Assembly (NCBI GenBank): GCA_001443365.1
Contig: LDXL01000001.1
Coordinates: 1-64,000, forward strand
DNA: 64,000 nucleotides
Direction: 5' to 3'
From: Thaumarchaeota archaeon CSP1-1
GTDB taxonomy: Archaea > Thermoproteota > Nitrososphaeria > Nitrososphaerales > Nitrosopumilaceae
Shown: positions 33,075 through 43,047 of the stretch, in pieces
Position numbering within the stretch: position 1 is the stretch's first letter
Layout: every line of letters begins with the position of its first letter
Notes under the pieces: model-generated
What the model was told of the DNA's origin: nothing
The model's database searches: none
The model's input: only the letters and a program-made list of their open reading frames with translations
Translations under genes and position numbers: made by a program

Positions 33075-34475
33075 TCACCTATACTTGTAATGCTGTTCAA
33101 TTTCTGCATTCTCATTATACCTCGTTTCTTCAACCTCAACTAATGCTTTGAGTTGCTCATCGTTTTTGATACTCATATCACGTCCCTCCCATTTTGATTC
33201 TATGAGATAAGATATCCATGCGCGGACTTGATATGACATTGTTCTAGAAAGAGGTTCCAAAAATCCTTCTACAATAATTCTTTCAGCTTCCTCTCTAGTT
33301 AAACACCGAGTTTGGAGATAAAATATCTGCTCTTCATCAATTTGAGCGATAGATGCTGAATGGGTTGCTTTTACATCATTAGTAAATATCTCAAGACCTG
33401 GAATAGAGTCAGATTTTGCTCCCTTGTCCAATAAAATAGAGCGCCCAGATAGAAATGAAGTTGATTTACTTGCATGTTCTTTGATTCGTATCATTCCTTT
33501 GAAAAGTGATTTTGATTTGTCTTTAAGGATAGATTTTTCGATTACCTTGGCTTCAGTAGAAGGCTTTTCATGATTAACATTAGAACTAAGATCAAATGAT
33601 TGATTATCATTTCCAAAGACTACTTCTGAATCGTTAGCACTTGCACCTGAACCATTAAGATAGTAATCAATTCTGTAACGAGATAACATTGCACCAAACA
33701 AACCCAAATACCAATTTATTTTACCGTCTTGAGCAATATTGGATTTTCTAGTAGAGAAATTAACAGCACTATTATCCATTATCTGTAAAGTTGTTCCATC
33801 TAATTGGCTATTTTGACCTACGCTGACATTTAGCAATTCAAGATATGCTTGCTGGTGAGAAGTTTTTGGCGCATACAATTCTTGTACGATACTTGCTTTG
33901 CTATTATCTTCTGTAACAATTACATTACGAGATATAGTAGAGACCCCATCTACTGAAAGTGAAGAAACTATATGAATTGGTTTTTCTAAGATTAAATTTC
34001 GTGGTACGTAAATAAATATTCCAGAATTAAATGCTGCATTATTTAACGCAGTGTATTTATCTTCTTTAGAGTTTGTTGATTCTAATGTTTTTTGAATTAT
34101 ATCAGTATAATTTTTTAGTGCGTCATCAATTGAAGAAATTACTAATCCTTTTTTTTGTAATTCATCAGGTAAGTTTATCTTGTGAATGTTTGATCCAATC
34201 TGAACAATACATGTTTCGTTTGCAAGTTCGTTTAATCTATTTGTAAGAAATTCTGGAACAGATTTATCAGAGTTAATTGTTAGAGAAACCTGTTCTGGAT
34301 CCATTTTATTGGCATCAGTATATTTGTTATAAAGTGGAGATGTTTCTAGTGGAAGTTTCTGATATACGCTAAGAGAATTTTTTCTATACTCCTTGAGCCA
34401 ATCTGGTTCGTTTTTTGATGATGATATCTCATCTATATGTCGAAAACCAATTGTAGATAAAGCAAGGTTTTGCAT
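33075..34475 (-). CDS. sufD: SufD Fe-S assembly scaffold protein
   Basis: SufD pairs with SufB in the SufBC2D scaffold. This 466-residue protein shows the right-handed parallel beta-helix core and the family C-terminal region KATHSASIAQIDEEQIFYLQTRCLTREEAERIIVEGFLEP. It is upstream of the Rieske gene and 27 bases after sufB. It shares the SufB fold but lacks the features that distinguish SufB, so I call it SufD. sufC is encoded separately at 17673. Confidence 0.92.
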   Translation of the reverse strand: MQNLALSTIGFRHIDEISSSKNEPDWLKEYRKNSLSVYQKLPLETSPLYNKYTDANKMDPEQVSLTINSDKSVPEFLTNRLNELANETCIVQIGSNIHKINLPDELQKKGLVISSIDDALKNYTDIIQKTLESTNSKEDKYTALNNAAFNSGIFIYVPRNLILEKPIHIVSSLSVDGVSTISRNVIVTEDNSKASIVQELYAPKTSHQQAYLELLNVSVGQNSQLDGTTLQIMDNSAVNFSTRKSNIAQDGKINWYLGLFGAMLSRYRIDYYLNGSGASANDSEVVFGNDNQSFDLSSNVNHEKPSTEAKVIEKSILKDKSKSLFKGMIRIKEHASKSTSFLSGRSILLDKGAKSDSIPGLEIFTNDVKATHSASIAQIDEEQIFYLQTRCLTREEAERIIVEGFLEPLSRTMSYQVRAWISYLIESKWEGRDMSIKNDEQLKALVEVEETRYNENAEIEQHYKYR

Positions 34476-34502
34476 GGTTAATCATAAAGAATACCGAAGT
34501 GT

Positions 34503-35903
34503 TTAACCTACTGAACCGTCCATCTCTAGTTTGATTAATCGGTTCAGTTCTACGGCATATTCCATTGGAAGTTCCTTTGTGAAAGGTTCCATGAATCCAT
34601 TTACAATTAAGGTTAATGCCTCTTCTTCAGAGAAGCCTCGAGTCATGAGGTAGAAAATTTGCTCATCGCCTATTTTACCAACTGTGGCTTCATGTGTAAT
34701 GGTGGCATCTTCTTGATTGATCTCCATGTATGGATAAGTGTCTGTTTTTGAGGTGTCATCTAATAGTAAGGCATCACATCTAACAGTTGCTTTTACATTT
34801 GTTGCACCCTTTGCAACGTGTAGTAATCCTCTGTAAGTAGAACGACCATTCAAACGGCTAACTGATTTTGATGTAATTTTTGATGTTGTATTTGGAGCTA
34901 GATGTACCATCTTTGCACCAGTATCTTGATGTTGATTCTTTCCTGCAAACGCAATTGATAGCGTTTCACCGTAAGCTCTTTCACCCATGAGATAAATTCC
35001 TGGATATTTCATTGTAAGTTTGCTTCCAATGTTTCCATCAATCCATTCAACTTTTGCACCTTCGTATGCATAAGCACGTTTTGTAACTAGATTGTATACA
35101 TCACTACTCCAGTTTTGGATTGTGGTGTATCTCAGTTTTGCATCCTTGTGTGCTACTAGTTCAACAACTGCAGAGTGAAGTGATTCAGATGAGTAGACAG
35201 GAGCAGTACAACCTTCAATGTAATGAATTTCTGAACCTTCATCTGCAATGATTAGTGTTCTTTCAAATTGTCCAATATTTTCAGCATTAATTCTAAAGTA
35301 TGCTTGTAATGGCATGTCAACTTTAACTCCTGGTGGAATGTAGATAAATGAACCACCACTCCAAACTGCGCTATTTAGTGCTGCAAATTTATTATCTTCT
35401 GGAGGAATTATTTTACCAAAATATTTTTTAAAAATTTCGGGTTGCTCTTTTAGTGCAGAATCAGTGTCTAAGAATAAAACACCTTGTTTTGCAAGATCTT
35501 CTCTTAAATTATGATATACGACTTCGGATTCGTATTGTGCACCAACACCTGCCAAGAATTTCTTTTCAGCCTCTGGAATACCAAGTTTATCAAAGGTAGC
35601 TTTGATATCTGCAGGTACATCATCCCAATTTTTTTCAGTTTTTTCAGTTGCCTTTGCATAATAGTAGATATTTTGGAAATCAATTACACTTAGGTCACCA
35701 CCCCATGTTGGCATTGGTTTTTTCATAAAAATTTCATAAGAACGTAATCTAAAATCAAGCATCCATTGAGGTTCATCTTTCATTTTGCTAATAGCAATGA
35801 CAGTATCTTTTGAAAGACCTTTTTTGCTGAGATGCACATACAAATCAGTTGAATCTTTGAAATCATATTTTGAATAATCCATGTTAAGATTTTCAGTAGC
35901 CAT
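34503..35903 (-). CDS. sufB: SufB Fe-S assembly scaffold protein
   Basis: SufB is the scaffold on which the Fe-S cluster is built. This 466-residue protein has the SufB opening [20 protein letters not shown], the beta-helix core with [12 protein letters not shown] and the C-terminal [38 protein letters not shown]. It is the first gene of the minus-strand suf operon. An AT-rich TATTAATAATATAAC before the ATG may be its promoter. Confidence 0.95.
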   Translation of the reverse strand: MATENLNMDYSKYDFKDSTDLYVHLSKKGLSKDTVIAISKMKDEPQWMLDFRLRSYEIFMKKPMPTWGGDLSVIDFQNIYYYAKATEKTEKNWDDVPADIKATFDKLGIPEAEKKFLAGVGAQYESEVVYHNLREDLAKQGVLFLDTDSALKEQPEIFKKYFGKIIPPEDNKFAALNSAVWSGGSFIYIPPGVKVDMPLQAYFRINAENIGQFERTLIIADEGSEIHYIEGCTAPVYSSESLHSAVVELVAHKDAKLRYTTIQNWSSDVYNLVTKRAYAYEGAKVEWIDGNIGSKLTMKYPGIYLMGERAYGETLSIAFAGKNQHQDTGAKMVHLAPNTTSKITSKSVSRLNGRSTYRGLLHVAKGATNVKATVRCDALLLDDTSKTDTYPYMEINQEDATITHEATVGKIGDEQIFYLMTRGFSEEEALTLIVNGFMEPFTKELPMEYAVELNRLIKLEMDGSVG

Positions 35904-35998
35904 GCAGACAATAACACCGTTATATTATTAATAGATTCCACAACCATTACTACTTGTAGATCGGAGTAGGCAGAGCTAAATCAAGTATAATTGATAGG

Positions 35999-36811
35999 CT
36001 AAGCTAATGAAAAAATATTTTTTATTGTTTCAAAAGCTCCTGGCACTGTGTGAACATCTGCAACAGTGTTTTGTAAATCAAGTTTGTTAAGCTCTTCAGA
36101 TGTGAATGGACCGATTGAAACAATTTTAGTTTTCTGCAAATTATTCAATAATGTTTTTTCATCGTAATCTTTTTTCATAATTTCAAAAAATGCTCTAACT
36201 GATGAAGCACTTGTAAAAATAATTCCATCAATTTTATTTTGTGAAAATAGTTGACGAAAATTATTCCATTGGGATGTATCACGAAAGGCACAAATATCGT
36301 AGAGATAGATCTCTTTTACATTAAGACCGATCTTTTCTAAAAGAGTTTTAAGAAAAGGGGTTGATGCTCCACTTCTTGGCACTATGACTTTTTTACCAAC
36401 AGCATTTAGTCTAGTAAAGACTTCGCCAACACCAACTGATGAAAATCGTTTTGGCATATGAGAAACTTTGATTCCTTCTGCTTCAAGGGCAGATTTGGTC
36501 TTTGGACCTACTGCGATCACTATAGTATTTGCTACAGCAAGTTGAAGTTTTTCATACATTGAGATTTTTTTTGAAGAATCAAAAAGAAGCTTAACTGCTT
36601 TTGAGCTCATAAAAACAGAATAATCAGGATCATATTGTTTTGTTGATTCAAGAAACTCATCCACAATTTTTTCTCCCTTTGTTACCAACTCTATTGTAGG
36701 CAAGGGAATTGGTTTTGCGTTTTCTTTTGAAACTAGTTCAACAAATTCTTCAGAGTCTTCCTCAGAGCGTGTAATTGCGATCGTTTTTCCTTGCAGCATT
36801 GTTACTTCCAA
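35999..36811 (-). CDS. hemD: Uroporphyrinogen-III synthase HemD
   Basis: HemD closes hydroxymethylbilane to uroporphyrinogen III. This 270-residue protein has the two alternating alpha/beta domains of the family, beginning GKTIAITRSEEDSEEFVEL, with IIFTSASSVRAFFEIM and VSIGPFTSEELNKL in the second domain. The family is weakly conserved, but the operon order hemL-hemC-cobA-hemD confirms it. ATG 36811 overlaps cobA by 10 bases; a later ATG (MLQGKTIAITR) is an alternative that removes four residues. Confidence 0.9.
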   Translation of the reverse strand: MEVTMLQGKTIAITRSEEDSEEFVELVSKENAKPIPLPTIELVTKGEKIVDEFLESTKQYDPDYSVFMSSKAVKLLFDSSKKISMYEKLQLAVANTIVIAVGPKTKSALEAEGIKVSHMPKRFSSVGVGEVFTRLNAVGKKVIVPRSGASTPFLKTLLEKIGLNVKEIYLYDICAFRDTSQWNNFRQLFSQNKIDGIIFTSASSVRAFFEIMKKDYDEKTLLNNLQKTKIVSIGPFTSEELNKLDLQNTVADVHTVPGAFETIKNIFSLA

Positions 36812-37542
36812 CCTATTGTTTTTGAGAGATTAACTACCTTGCCTATTATAATTATAGAGGGGGGTCTGATTTTCTTTTGAGTCACAAGTTTTGAAATATT
36901 TGAGACATTACCAGTAATCATTTTTTGTTGTGGTGTAGTGCCTTCCTGAATCACAGCAACAGGAGTTTTTTTGTTCATTCCTCCTTCAATTAGCTGTTTG
37001 CAGATGATACCTATTCGTGAAAGACCCATCATGATTACTATAGTATCAACCGACTGAGCAAGTTTTTTCCATCTGACCTTCTCTTTTGACTTTTGTAGAT
37101 CTTCATGACCTGTTACAAAAACGACCGACGAGGCAAATTTTCTATGTGTTAGTGGAATACCAGCATATGTAGCCGATCCAATTCCAGAAGTTATTCCAGG
37201 AATGATTTCAAACTTAATTTTTCGTTTTTTTAGATATTCTGCTTCTTCTCCACCTCTACCAAAAATTATGGGATCTCCTCCTTTCAGTCTTACAATATTT
37301 TTTTTAGTTTTAGCATACTTTACCATTAAATCGTTTGTACTTTCTTGATGAAGATAATCATCACCAACATCTCTACCAACGTAAACTTTTTTGGCTTTCT
37401 TTGGAACCATTGCAAGAATTTTTTTGCTAACCAATCGATCATAAAGAACTACGTCTGCTTTTTTTAGAAGCTCAACTGCTCTAAGTGTAATTAATTTAGA
37501 GTCTCCTGGACCTGCACCTACTAAATACACCTTGCCTGTCAT
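36802..37542 (-). CDS. cobA: Uroporphyrinogen-III C-methyltransferase
   Basis: This SUMT methylates uroporphyrinogen III at C2 and C7 with SAM to give precorrin-2, the entry to siroheme and cobalamin. The 246-residue protein has VYLVGAGPGDSKLITLRAVELL, LKGGDPIIFGRGGEEA, IPGITSGIGSATYAGIPLTHR and a C-terminal IQEGTTPQQ with a final SIIIIGKVV, all typical. It lies between hemC and hemD with overlapping ends. It feeds the precorrin-2 dehydrogenase encoded at 22095. Confidence 0.94.
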   Translation of the reverse strand: MTGKVYLVGAGPGDSKLITLRAVELLKKADVVLYDRLVSKKILAMVPKKAKKVYVGRDVGDDYLHQESTNDLMVKYAKTKKNIVRLKGGDPIIFGRGGEEAEYLKKRKIKFEIIPGITSGIGSATYAGIPLTHRKFASSVVFVTGHEDLQKSKEKVRWKKLAQSVDTIVIMMGLSRIGIICKQLIEGGMNKKTPVAVIQEGTTPQQKMITGNVSNISKLVTQKKIRPPSIIIIGKVVNLSKTIGWK

Positions 37543-38474
37543 TTTTTATTCCATTCCTCAACCTTTTCTCTCCAATTTATTGCAAGTTCTTTAACACCTT
37601 GATTGTTTAGCTCCTCTCCTGCCATCTTTCCTAAAGCAACTGGATCATTTTTGTTTCCATTTTTTTCAATAATTATTGATTTTTTTCCGTCTATAGAGTA
37701 TACAGCAACTGTAAGTTTCAAATCATTTCCATTTAATTTAGCAAATGCACCAACGGGAAACCTACATCCTGATTCAACAAACTTTGAAAATGCTCTTTCG
37801 GCTTCTATTTCTATTCTAGAATCATTATCTTCAATTTTCTTTAACATGGAATTTGTTTTAGTATCATCACTTCGACTTACAATTCCCAAGGCTCCCTGTC
37901 CAGGGGATGGTGGAAAATCAATTGTTGAGAGTTTTGAGACTTTAACATCAAGACCAAGTCTGTTAATTCCAGCTTGTGCAAGAACAACTCCGTCGTATTC
38001 TTCTCCGTTTATTTTTCTGACTCTAGACTCTACATTTCCTCTGATAGGTTTCACAGTAACATCGGAACGTAATCTTGATACTTGAACAGCACGTCTTAGA
38101 CTACTTGTACCGATTACTGCACCTGACTTTATTGTTTCTAGTGTAGAGCCATTAGTAGAAATGAACACGTCATTAATTGCCTCACGTATAGGAATACAAC
38201 TCAGACTTAGATTGGGTGCCAGTTCTGATGGCACATCTTTGAGACTATGAACTGCAAAATCCACTTGTTTTTCTGCCACTGCCCTATCAATTTCTTTTTC
38301 AAAAATGCCCTTTTGATCTAAAGTGAATAGTGGGCGTGCATCAGTATCTCCTTTTGTTGTAATTGTTTTAATTTCATAATCTGAATCTGGATTTACTTTT
38401 TTTAATTCAGAAATAACCCAATTTGTTTGAGCGAGGGAGAGTTTACTTCCTCTAGTTCCAATTATGTATTTCAA
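37539..38474 (-). CDS. hemC: Hydroxymethylbilane synthase HemC
   Basis: HemC polymerises four porphobilinogens. This 311-residue protein has IIGTRGSKLSLAQTNWV at the start, the substrate-binding IGTSSLRR and SPGQGALGI regions, and the cofactor-attaching Cys in KFVESGCRFPVGAFAKLNG. Both its start and its stop overlap the neighbouring genes by 4 bases, marking a translationally coupled operon with hemL and cobA. Confidence 0.96.
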   Translation of the reverse strand: MKYIIGTRGSKLSLAQTNWVISELKKVNPDSDYEIKTITTKGDTDARPLFTLDQKGIFEKEIDRAVAEKQVDFAVHSLKDVPSELAPNLSLSCIPIREAINDVFISTNGSTLETIKSGAVIGTSSLRRAVQVSRLRSDVTVKPIRGNVESRVRKINGEEYDGVVLAQAGINRLGLDVKVSKLSTIDFPPSPGQGALGIVSRSDDTKTNSMLKKIEDNDSRIEIEAERAFSKFVESGCRFPVGAFAKLNGNDLKLTVAVYSIDGKKSIIIEKNGNKNDPVALGKMAGEELNNQGVKELAINWREKVEEWNKK

Positions 38475-39745
38475 TTCTTCACCGACTTGAGAGCAGTATG
38501 ATATGCGTTTAGAGTCTTGTTTAAATCGGCTTTTGTGTGTGCATCTGATAAGAAAACCGTTTCAAATTGAGAAGGTGCAATAAATATTCCACTTTTTAAT
38601 AATGAACGAAACATTTTTTGGAATTTTTTAGCATCTGCCTTTTTTGATGTTCTATAGTCTGTAACGGGTTTATTAGTAAAGAAAATTTGAAACATTGAAC
38701 TGGTGAAATTAATTTGGTGTGGAATTTTCAAATCACTAGCTATATCGTCAATTGCTCTAGAAAGAAGTGCACAATACTGTGCTAGTTTTGGATAAATTTT
38801 GTTTTTTAGTTTGTTCATAGTTGTAATTGAAGCAATTGAAGCACTTACGGATATTGGATTTCCTGCAAATGTACTTGCCTGGTAAACTTTCCCACCTGGA
38901 GTCAGTTGGTTCATGATTTCTTTTCTTCCTCCTACTGCAGCTATTACAAATCCATTTCCAAGTGCTTTTCCTAAAGTTGTAATATCTGGTTTTATTCCAA
39001 AGTGTTGTTGTGCGCCTCCTGGAGAAACACGAAATCCAGTAACAACCTCATCAAAAATTAATGGAACATTGTGGTTTTTTGTGATTTTTCTAATATCTGA
39101 AAGGAAATCTTTTTCAGGCAAGATCAAACCCATGTTTGCAAGTATTGGTTCAACTATAACTCCTGCAACATCTTTGTTTTTCTTTAGAACTCGTTCTAGT
39201 TCTTGGGAATTGTTATATTGTACTACAAGAGTATTTTTTGAAACCTCCGGTAACCCTCCCTCAGAAACTGAGATCCCATGATGTGCAGAGCCTGATCCTG
39301 CTTTTACCAATACTGAATCGTGAGCTCCGTGATAACATCCCTCAAATTTAATAATTTTTTTCTTCTTGGTATATCCTCTTGCAAGTCTAATTGCAGTCAT
39401 TGTAGCTTCTGAACCAGTATTTACTAACCTGACTTTTTCAATTGATGGAAAATTTCCAATGATTAGTTTAGATAATTTTATTTCAAGTTCTGTAGGTGTA
39501 CAAAAAAGAGTTCCTCTTTTTAGCTGGTTTGATACTGCAGAAATTATTTCCTTTCTTCGATGTCCTAGTAATAGTGCACCATAACCATTGCAAAAATCAA
39601 TGTATTGATTTCCATCTTCATCCCAAATTGATGACCCTTGTGATTTTTTTACGAAGAAGGGATATGGTTCAAAATATCGTACTGGGCTGTTTACTCCAGC
39701 AGGAATAACTTTTTTTGCTTCTGTGAATAATTTCTTTGAATTCAA
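38471..39745 (-). CDS. hemL: Glutamate-1-semialdehyde 2,1-aminomutase HemL
   Basis: HemL converts glutamate-1-semialdehyde to 5-aminolevulinate with pyridoxal phosphate. This 424-residue enzyme has VNTGSEATMTAIRLARGYT, the FEGCYHGAHDS site, IFDEVVTGFRVSPGGAQQ, and the PLP Lys in TTLGKALGNGF. It leads the minus-strand operon and its substrate is made by HemA, encoded 15 kb away. The ATG start and length are normal. Confidence 0.96.
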   Translation of the reverse strand: MNSKKLFTEAKKVIPAGVNSPVRYFEPYPFFVKKSQGSSIWDEDGNQYIDFCNGYGALLLGHRRKEIISAVSNQLKRGTLFCTPTELEIKLSKLIIGNFPSIEKVRLVNTGSEATMTAIRLARGYTKKKKIIKFEGCYHGAHDSVLVKAGSGSAHHGISVSEGGLPEVSKNTLVVQYNNSQELERVLKKNKDVAGVIVEPILANMGLILPEKDFLSDIRKITKNHNVPLIFDEVVTGFRVSPGGAQQHFGIKPDITTLGKALGNGFVIAAVGGRKEIMNQLTPGGKVYQASTFAGNPISVSASIASITTMNKLKNKIYPKLAQYCALLSRAIDDIASDLKIPHQINFTSSMFQIFFTNKPVTDYRTSKKADAKKFQKMFRSLLKSGIFIAPSQFETVFLSDAHTKADLNKTLNAYHTALKSVKN

Positions 39746-39801
39746 TAATTAGCCGTATTTTTTGTCATTATTATTCGTAATATTTTCAAAATGAGTTCAA
39801 A

Positions 39802-40476
39802 CTACTCTTGATTTTTGAAGTGAGAAAATTTCTTGTGATAAATTAATCCTGCTATTGCAGATCCAATGAATGGGGCTGACCAATACAACCACAAATCCTC
39901 TGGAATTCCGGTAACTATAGCTGGAGATAGAGAACGAATTGGATTCATAGAAGCTCCTGAGATCGGTCCAAGAAAGTATACATCTAATGCTATTATTGCA
40001 CCTATTGCCAAGCCAGCAAATTTGTTTAAGCCTTTGATATGAACAACTGTAAGAATTACACCCATTAGCATTATTGTGGCGATGATTTCAACTCCATAGA
40101 ATAAAGAAACTGGATATGAATAGTTTGGAAAATTCAAACCAAGATTTGCAAAATCTCCAATAACAAATTTAACAAAAAATGTTCCTAAGAATGCCCCAAT
40201 TGCTTGTGCTACAAAGTATACTGGTAATGTTTTTGCTTGGGTATGCCCTGAAATGAAAAATCCAATTGTTACAGCTGGATTGAAGTGAGCCATTGAATAT
40301 TTCCCAAATGCATAGACTACAATTGTCAAACCCACAAAATGTATTGCAGCAACAAAAATTGGGCCTAAAGTCATCCCAAGGCTTGCATCATAAACAATTG
40401 AACCTGTTGCGGCTACTAATAATCCAAAAGTTCCTACTAGTTCTGCAAAAAATATTATTAAGTTTGAATTGTGCAT
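39802..40476 (-). CDS. MIP family aquaporin or glycerol channel
   Basis: This 224-residue, six-helix membrane channel has the two half-helix NPA motifs: HFNPAVTIGFFISG in the first half and GASMNPIRSLSPAIV in the second, where the usual NPA is NPI. It should pass water or small neutral solutes. The Arg after the second motif, part of the selectivity filter, is present. An Ile in place of Ala in the second motif occurs in some divergent members. It is a single gene following the hem operon. Confidence 0.9.
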   Translation of the reverse strand: MHNSNLIIFFAELVGTFGLLVAATGSIVYDASLGMTLGPIFVAAIHFVGLTIVVYAFGKYSMAHFNPAVTIGFFISGHTQAKTLPVYFVAQAIGAFLGTFFVKFVIGDFANLGLNFPNYSYPVSLFYGVEIIATIMLMGVILTVVHIKGLNKFAGLAIGAIIALDVYFLGPISGASMNPIRSLSPAIVTGIPEDLWLYWSAPFIGSAIAGLIYHKKFSHFKNQE

Positions 40477-40648
40477 TAGGGTTCTGCCGTTAAGCTTGAA
40501 ACAAGTTCTTCTACTTTAGAATCTACCTGATCATGAATTTTACAAATTTGTCAGAGAGGTTGGTCGTTTGGAACAGGATGAGTTTGAACAGATAGTCTTA
40601 GAACATGAATGACATATTTTTGGGGTGAATGTAATTTTCATTAGTTCT

Positions 40649-41635
40649 TTAAGATATTAGTTTAATCAAAATAGTAATGGCATAACCAACAGCCGCACTT
40701 GCAGGAATTGTAATAATCCAAGCCCAAACTATTCTCTTGCCAATACCCCAACGAACTGCTGACATTCTTCTGACTGAACCAGCTCCCATTATTGCTCCTG
40801 ATATTGCATGTGTGGTACTAGCTGGGATTCCTGCCCACGCAAGTACTGCTAAGACAGTGGCACCACCTGTCTCTGCTGCAAATCCTTGATATGGTTTAAG
40901 TTGAGTGATTTTAACTGCCATTGTTTTGACAATTCTCCATCCACCAAAAAATGTTCCAAGACTAATGGCAAGAGCAGATATTAAAATAACATAAAATGGA
41001 ATTTCAAATTGTCTGGTAGCTCCTTCAATTAACAGGATAAGTGCTATAATTCCCATAGTTTTCTGGCCGTCATTTGCGCCATGAGTTAATGAAAAGTACG
41101 TTGCTGACACTAGTTGCAGCTTGCCAAAAATTGAATTGACTTGAATTGGTTTTCTTTTTGCAAAGATTGTAAGTAATAAGATTCCAAGAAGAAATGCACC
41201 TATCATACCCACTACTGGTGATATGATAATTCCCATTCCCACTTTGGTTAAACCATCAAATAGAATTGCATGAGTGCCAACACCTGCAATACCTGCTCCA
41301 ATTATCCCACCAATCAATGCATGGCTACTTGATGAGGGTAATCCCCAAAACCATGTAATAAGATCCCAGACAATTGCCCCAACAAGTGCACCTAAAATGA
41401 TTTCCATAGTAACAAAATCTGGATTGATAATACCTTTTCCAATGGTAGTTGCAACAGCTACCCCAAAAATAAATGGGCCCAAAAAATTTGCAGCTGCTGC
41501 AAGGCTTACTGCGTGAAGAGGTTTTAAGACCCTAGTTCCAATTACTGTGGCAATAGAATTTGCAGCATCGTGAAACCCATTGATAAAATCAAAAAACAAG
41601 GCTAGCAGAATGGCAAAAATAGCTAGCTCAAACAT
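40649..41635 (-). CDS. pit: PiT family inorganic phosphate transporter
   Basis: This 328-residue membrane protein with about nine hydrophobic segments carries the PiT signatures FINGFHDAANSIATVIGTR near its N-terminus and SLTHGANDGQKTMGIIALI in the second half. It imports phosphate using an ion gradient. It lies 7 bases after a DUF47 gene, the typical PiT-accessory pairing. The family also carries other anions, but the DUF47 partner favours phosphate. Confidence 0.92.
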   Translation of the reverse strand: MFELAIFAILLALFFDFINGFHDAANSIATVIGTRVLKPLHAVSLAAAANFLGPFIFGVAVATTIGKGIINPDFVTMEIILGALVGAIVWDLITWFWGLPSSSSHALIGGIIGAGIAGVGTHAILFDGLTKVGMGIIISPVVGMIGAFLLGILLLTIFAKRKPIQVNSIFGKLQLVSATYFSLTHGANDGQKTMGIIALILLIEGATRQFEIPFYVILISALAISLGTFFGGWRIVKTMAVKITQLKPYQGFAAETGGATVLAVLAWAGIPASTTHAISGAIMGAGSVRRMSAVRWGIGKRIVWAWIITIPASAAVGYAITILIKLIS

Positions 41636-41642
41636 TTTTCAT

Positions 41643-42275
41643 CTAAGCGTATTTTAAAACAATATCTTCTATCACATCAGCTACATCTACAGTTCTGTCA
41701 GATGCAGTTTCAATAGATTCATAGATGTCTTTTAGTTTTATTATTGTAATCGGGTCATTACTTTCAAAAAGTTTTCCAACTGCGGTTCTATACAAATCAT
41801 CAATATTATGTTCAATATCGCTTGTATTTCTGCAGTGATTGATTAAATCCTTTTGTCCTTTTATATTGCCTAATTTAGAAATCATGAATTCAACTTCTTT
41901 TGTGGCCTTTGTGAGTTCTTTGGCAATCTCAAGCATATACGGAGGGGTTGATAAGATGTTATAACTGATAATTCTTCCTGAAATACCTTCAATAAAGTCA
42001 ATTACATCATCAGTCTTTGAAGCTATTCTTTGAAGGTCCTCTCGGTCAAGTGGAGTGATGAATGTTTTGTTTAATTCCGCAAAAACAGATCGAGTTAACT
42101 CATCTGCCTCTCGTTCAAATTTTTTAATTTTGGTTTGGTGTTCTTTTGCATTATTAATATCTTCAAATAAACGTACTAACTCTTCAGATACATCAACTGC
42201 TTTTTTTGAAAGATCATCAAGAATGGTAAGAATTTCTTTTTCGTTTGATTTTAACCACGAAAGCCATTGTCCCAT
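41643..42275 (-). CDS. DUF47 / PhoU-like phosphate transport accessory protein
   Basis: This 210-residue all-helical protein resembles the DUF47 (PhoU-like, PiT accessory) family. Its core REDLQRIASKTDDVIDFIEGISGRI and C-terminal DIEHNIDDLYRTAVGKLFE with TASDRTVDVADVIEDIV carry the conserved Asp/Glu metal clusters. It is thought to modulate PiT activity. It is first in the minus-strand pair with pit. A repeated upstream element lies at 42324-42361. Confidence 0.9.
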   Translation of the reverse strand: MGQWLSWLKSNEKEILTILDDLSKKAVDVSEELVRLFEDINNAKEHQTKIKKFEREADELTRSVFAELNKTFITPLDREDLQRIASKTDDVIDFIEGISGRIISYNILSTPPYMLEIAKELTKATKEVEFMISKLGNIKGQKDLINHCRNTSDIEHNIDDLYRTAVGKLFESNDPITIIKLKDIYESIETASDRTVDVADVIEDIVLKYA

Positions 42276-42323
42276 AACTTTGCATAATGCTTGAATGTTA
42301 AATCTCTGTTCTCCATATACTAT

Positions 42324-42361
42324 ATTGTAACTATATAGCGATCAAAATTGATGCGATCAAA
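42324..42361 (-). promoter_or_regulatory. Candidate operator before DUF47-pit
   Basis: The plus strand reads attgtaactatatagcgatc at 42324-42343. A close copy lies at 43082-43101, before the neighbouring secreted-protein gene. Two direct copies of gcgatcaaa follow at 42338-42346 and 42353-42361, 15 bases apart. A TATA-like element on the minus strand overlaps 42313-42327. The arrangement suggests a shared regulator of these two transcription units. Confidence 0.5.
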
Positions 42362-42389
42362 TAAAAAATTTAGAAATTATTGGAATTTG

Positions 42390-43013
42390 TTATCGTTCCA
42401 TCTTTTTTTGTTCTGATTGATAATCTATACTACTTTTTGCATCGGCTATTTCTTTGACTGCAGTCATTTCTTCATAAACTGGGTTATTAGGCTGATAACT
42501 ACCACATTGTATCTCAAAATGGTCTACCACAGCAAAACCTTTGTCAAACCAGCCTTCTTCATTGTCAGTTTTTGATACCACAAAATAATCTTTGATGAAA
42601 CAACTGGAGTATGAAAAGCTACGTTTCTGGTCTTTTCCTTGTGAAATGATGATTTTTACATCGAATGTATTATCATCTTTTTTTTCAGCTGCAGAGTTTC
42701 TGTACAAAAAGTCGTGATCAGCAACTTCGTGTAATAAAGGCGTTTCACCTACTATTTTTTCCAATGTGAAAGCGAATTTTTCCCTAGCCTTAAAACCGGT
42801 GTTTTGAGTAAAAATCTCGAATCGACTTATTTCTGTTCCTTTACTGAAATCAAACATGCCAGTAATCACTGCGTCTTCGGCAAATAGGTAGCCTTTGTCT
42901 TCACTTAATTCCTCAGCTATAATCTCGTTTAGTGAATATCCCTCGAAGGAAAGAATAGCAAAACTCACTGTTACAATAATTGCAGCAATTACGACTGTTT
43001 TTAGATTTGTCAT
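42390..43013 (-). CDS. Secreted protein of unknown function beside phosphate genes
   Basis: This 207-residue protein starts with a hydrophobic N-terminal segment (residues about 5-25, VVIAAIIVTVSFAILSF) that is either a signal peptide or an anchor. A beta-rich body follows with one or two cysteines (YSSCFIKDYF and FEIQCGSYQPN). No family is recognised. It is transcribed toward DUF47-pit. It shares their upstream element, so a phosphate-linked role is possible (inference). A TATA-like TTTATATC about 25 bases before the ATG suggests a leaderless mRNA. Confidence 0.65.
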   Translation of the reverse strand: MTNLKTVVIAAIIVTVSFAILSFEGYSLNEIIAEELSEDKGYLFAEDAVITGMFDFSKGTEISRFEIFTQNTGFKAREKFAFTLEKIVGETPLLHEVADHDFLYRNSAAEKKDDNTFDVKIIISQGKDQKRSFSYSSCFIKDYFVVSKTDNEEGWFDKGFAVVDHFEIQCGSYQPNNPVYEEMTAVKEIADAKSSIDYQSEQKKMER

Positions 43014-43047
43014 TAATTTTATTAAAAGAATAATGTGATATAAACTA

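Noticed and set aside
40520-40612. Start-less frame NLPDHEFYKFVREVGRLEQD upstream of the aquaporin
   Set aside because: It has no start codon and only 30 residues. It could be a gene remnant, but there is no second line of evidence.
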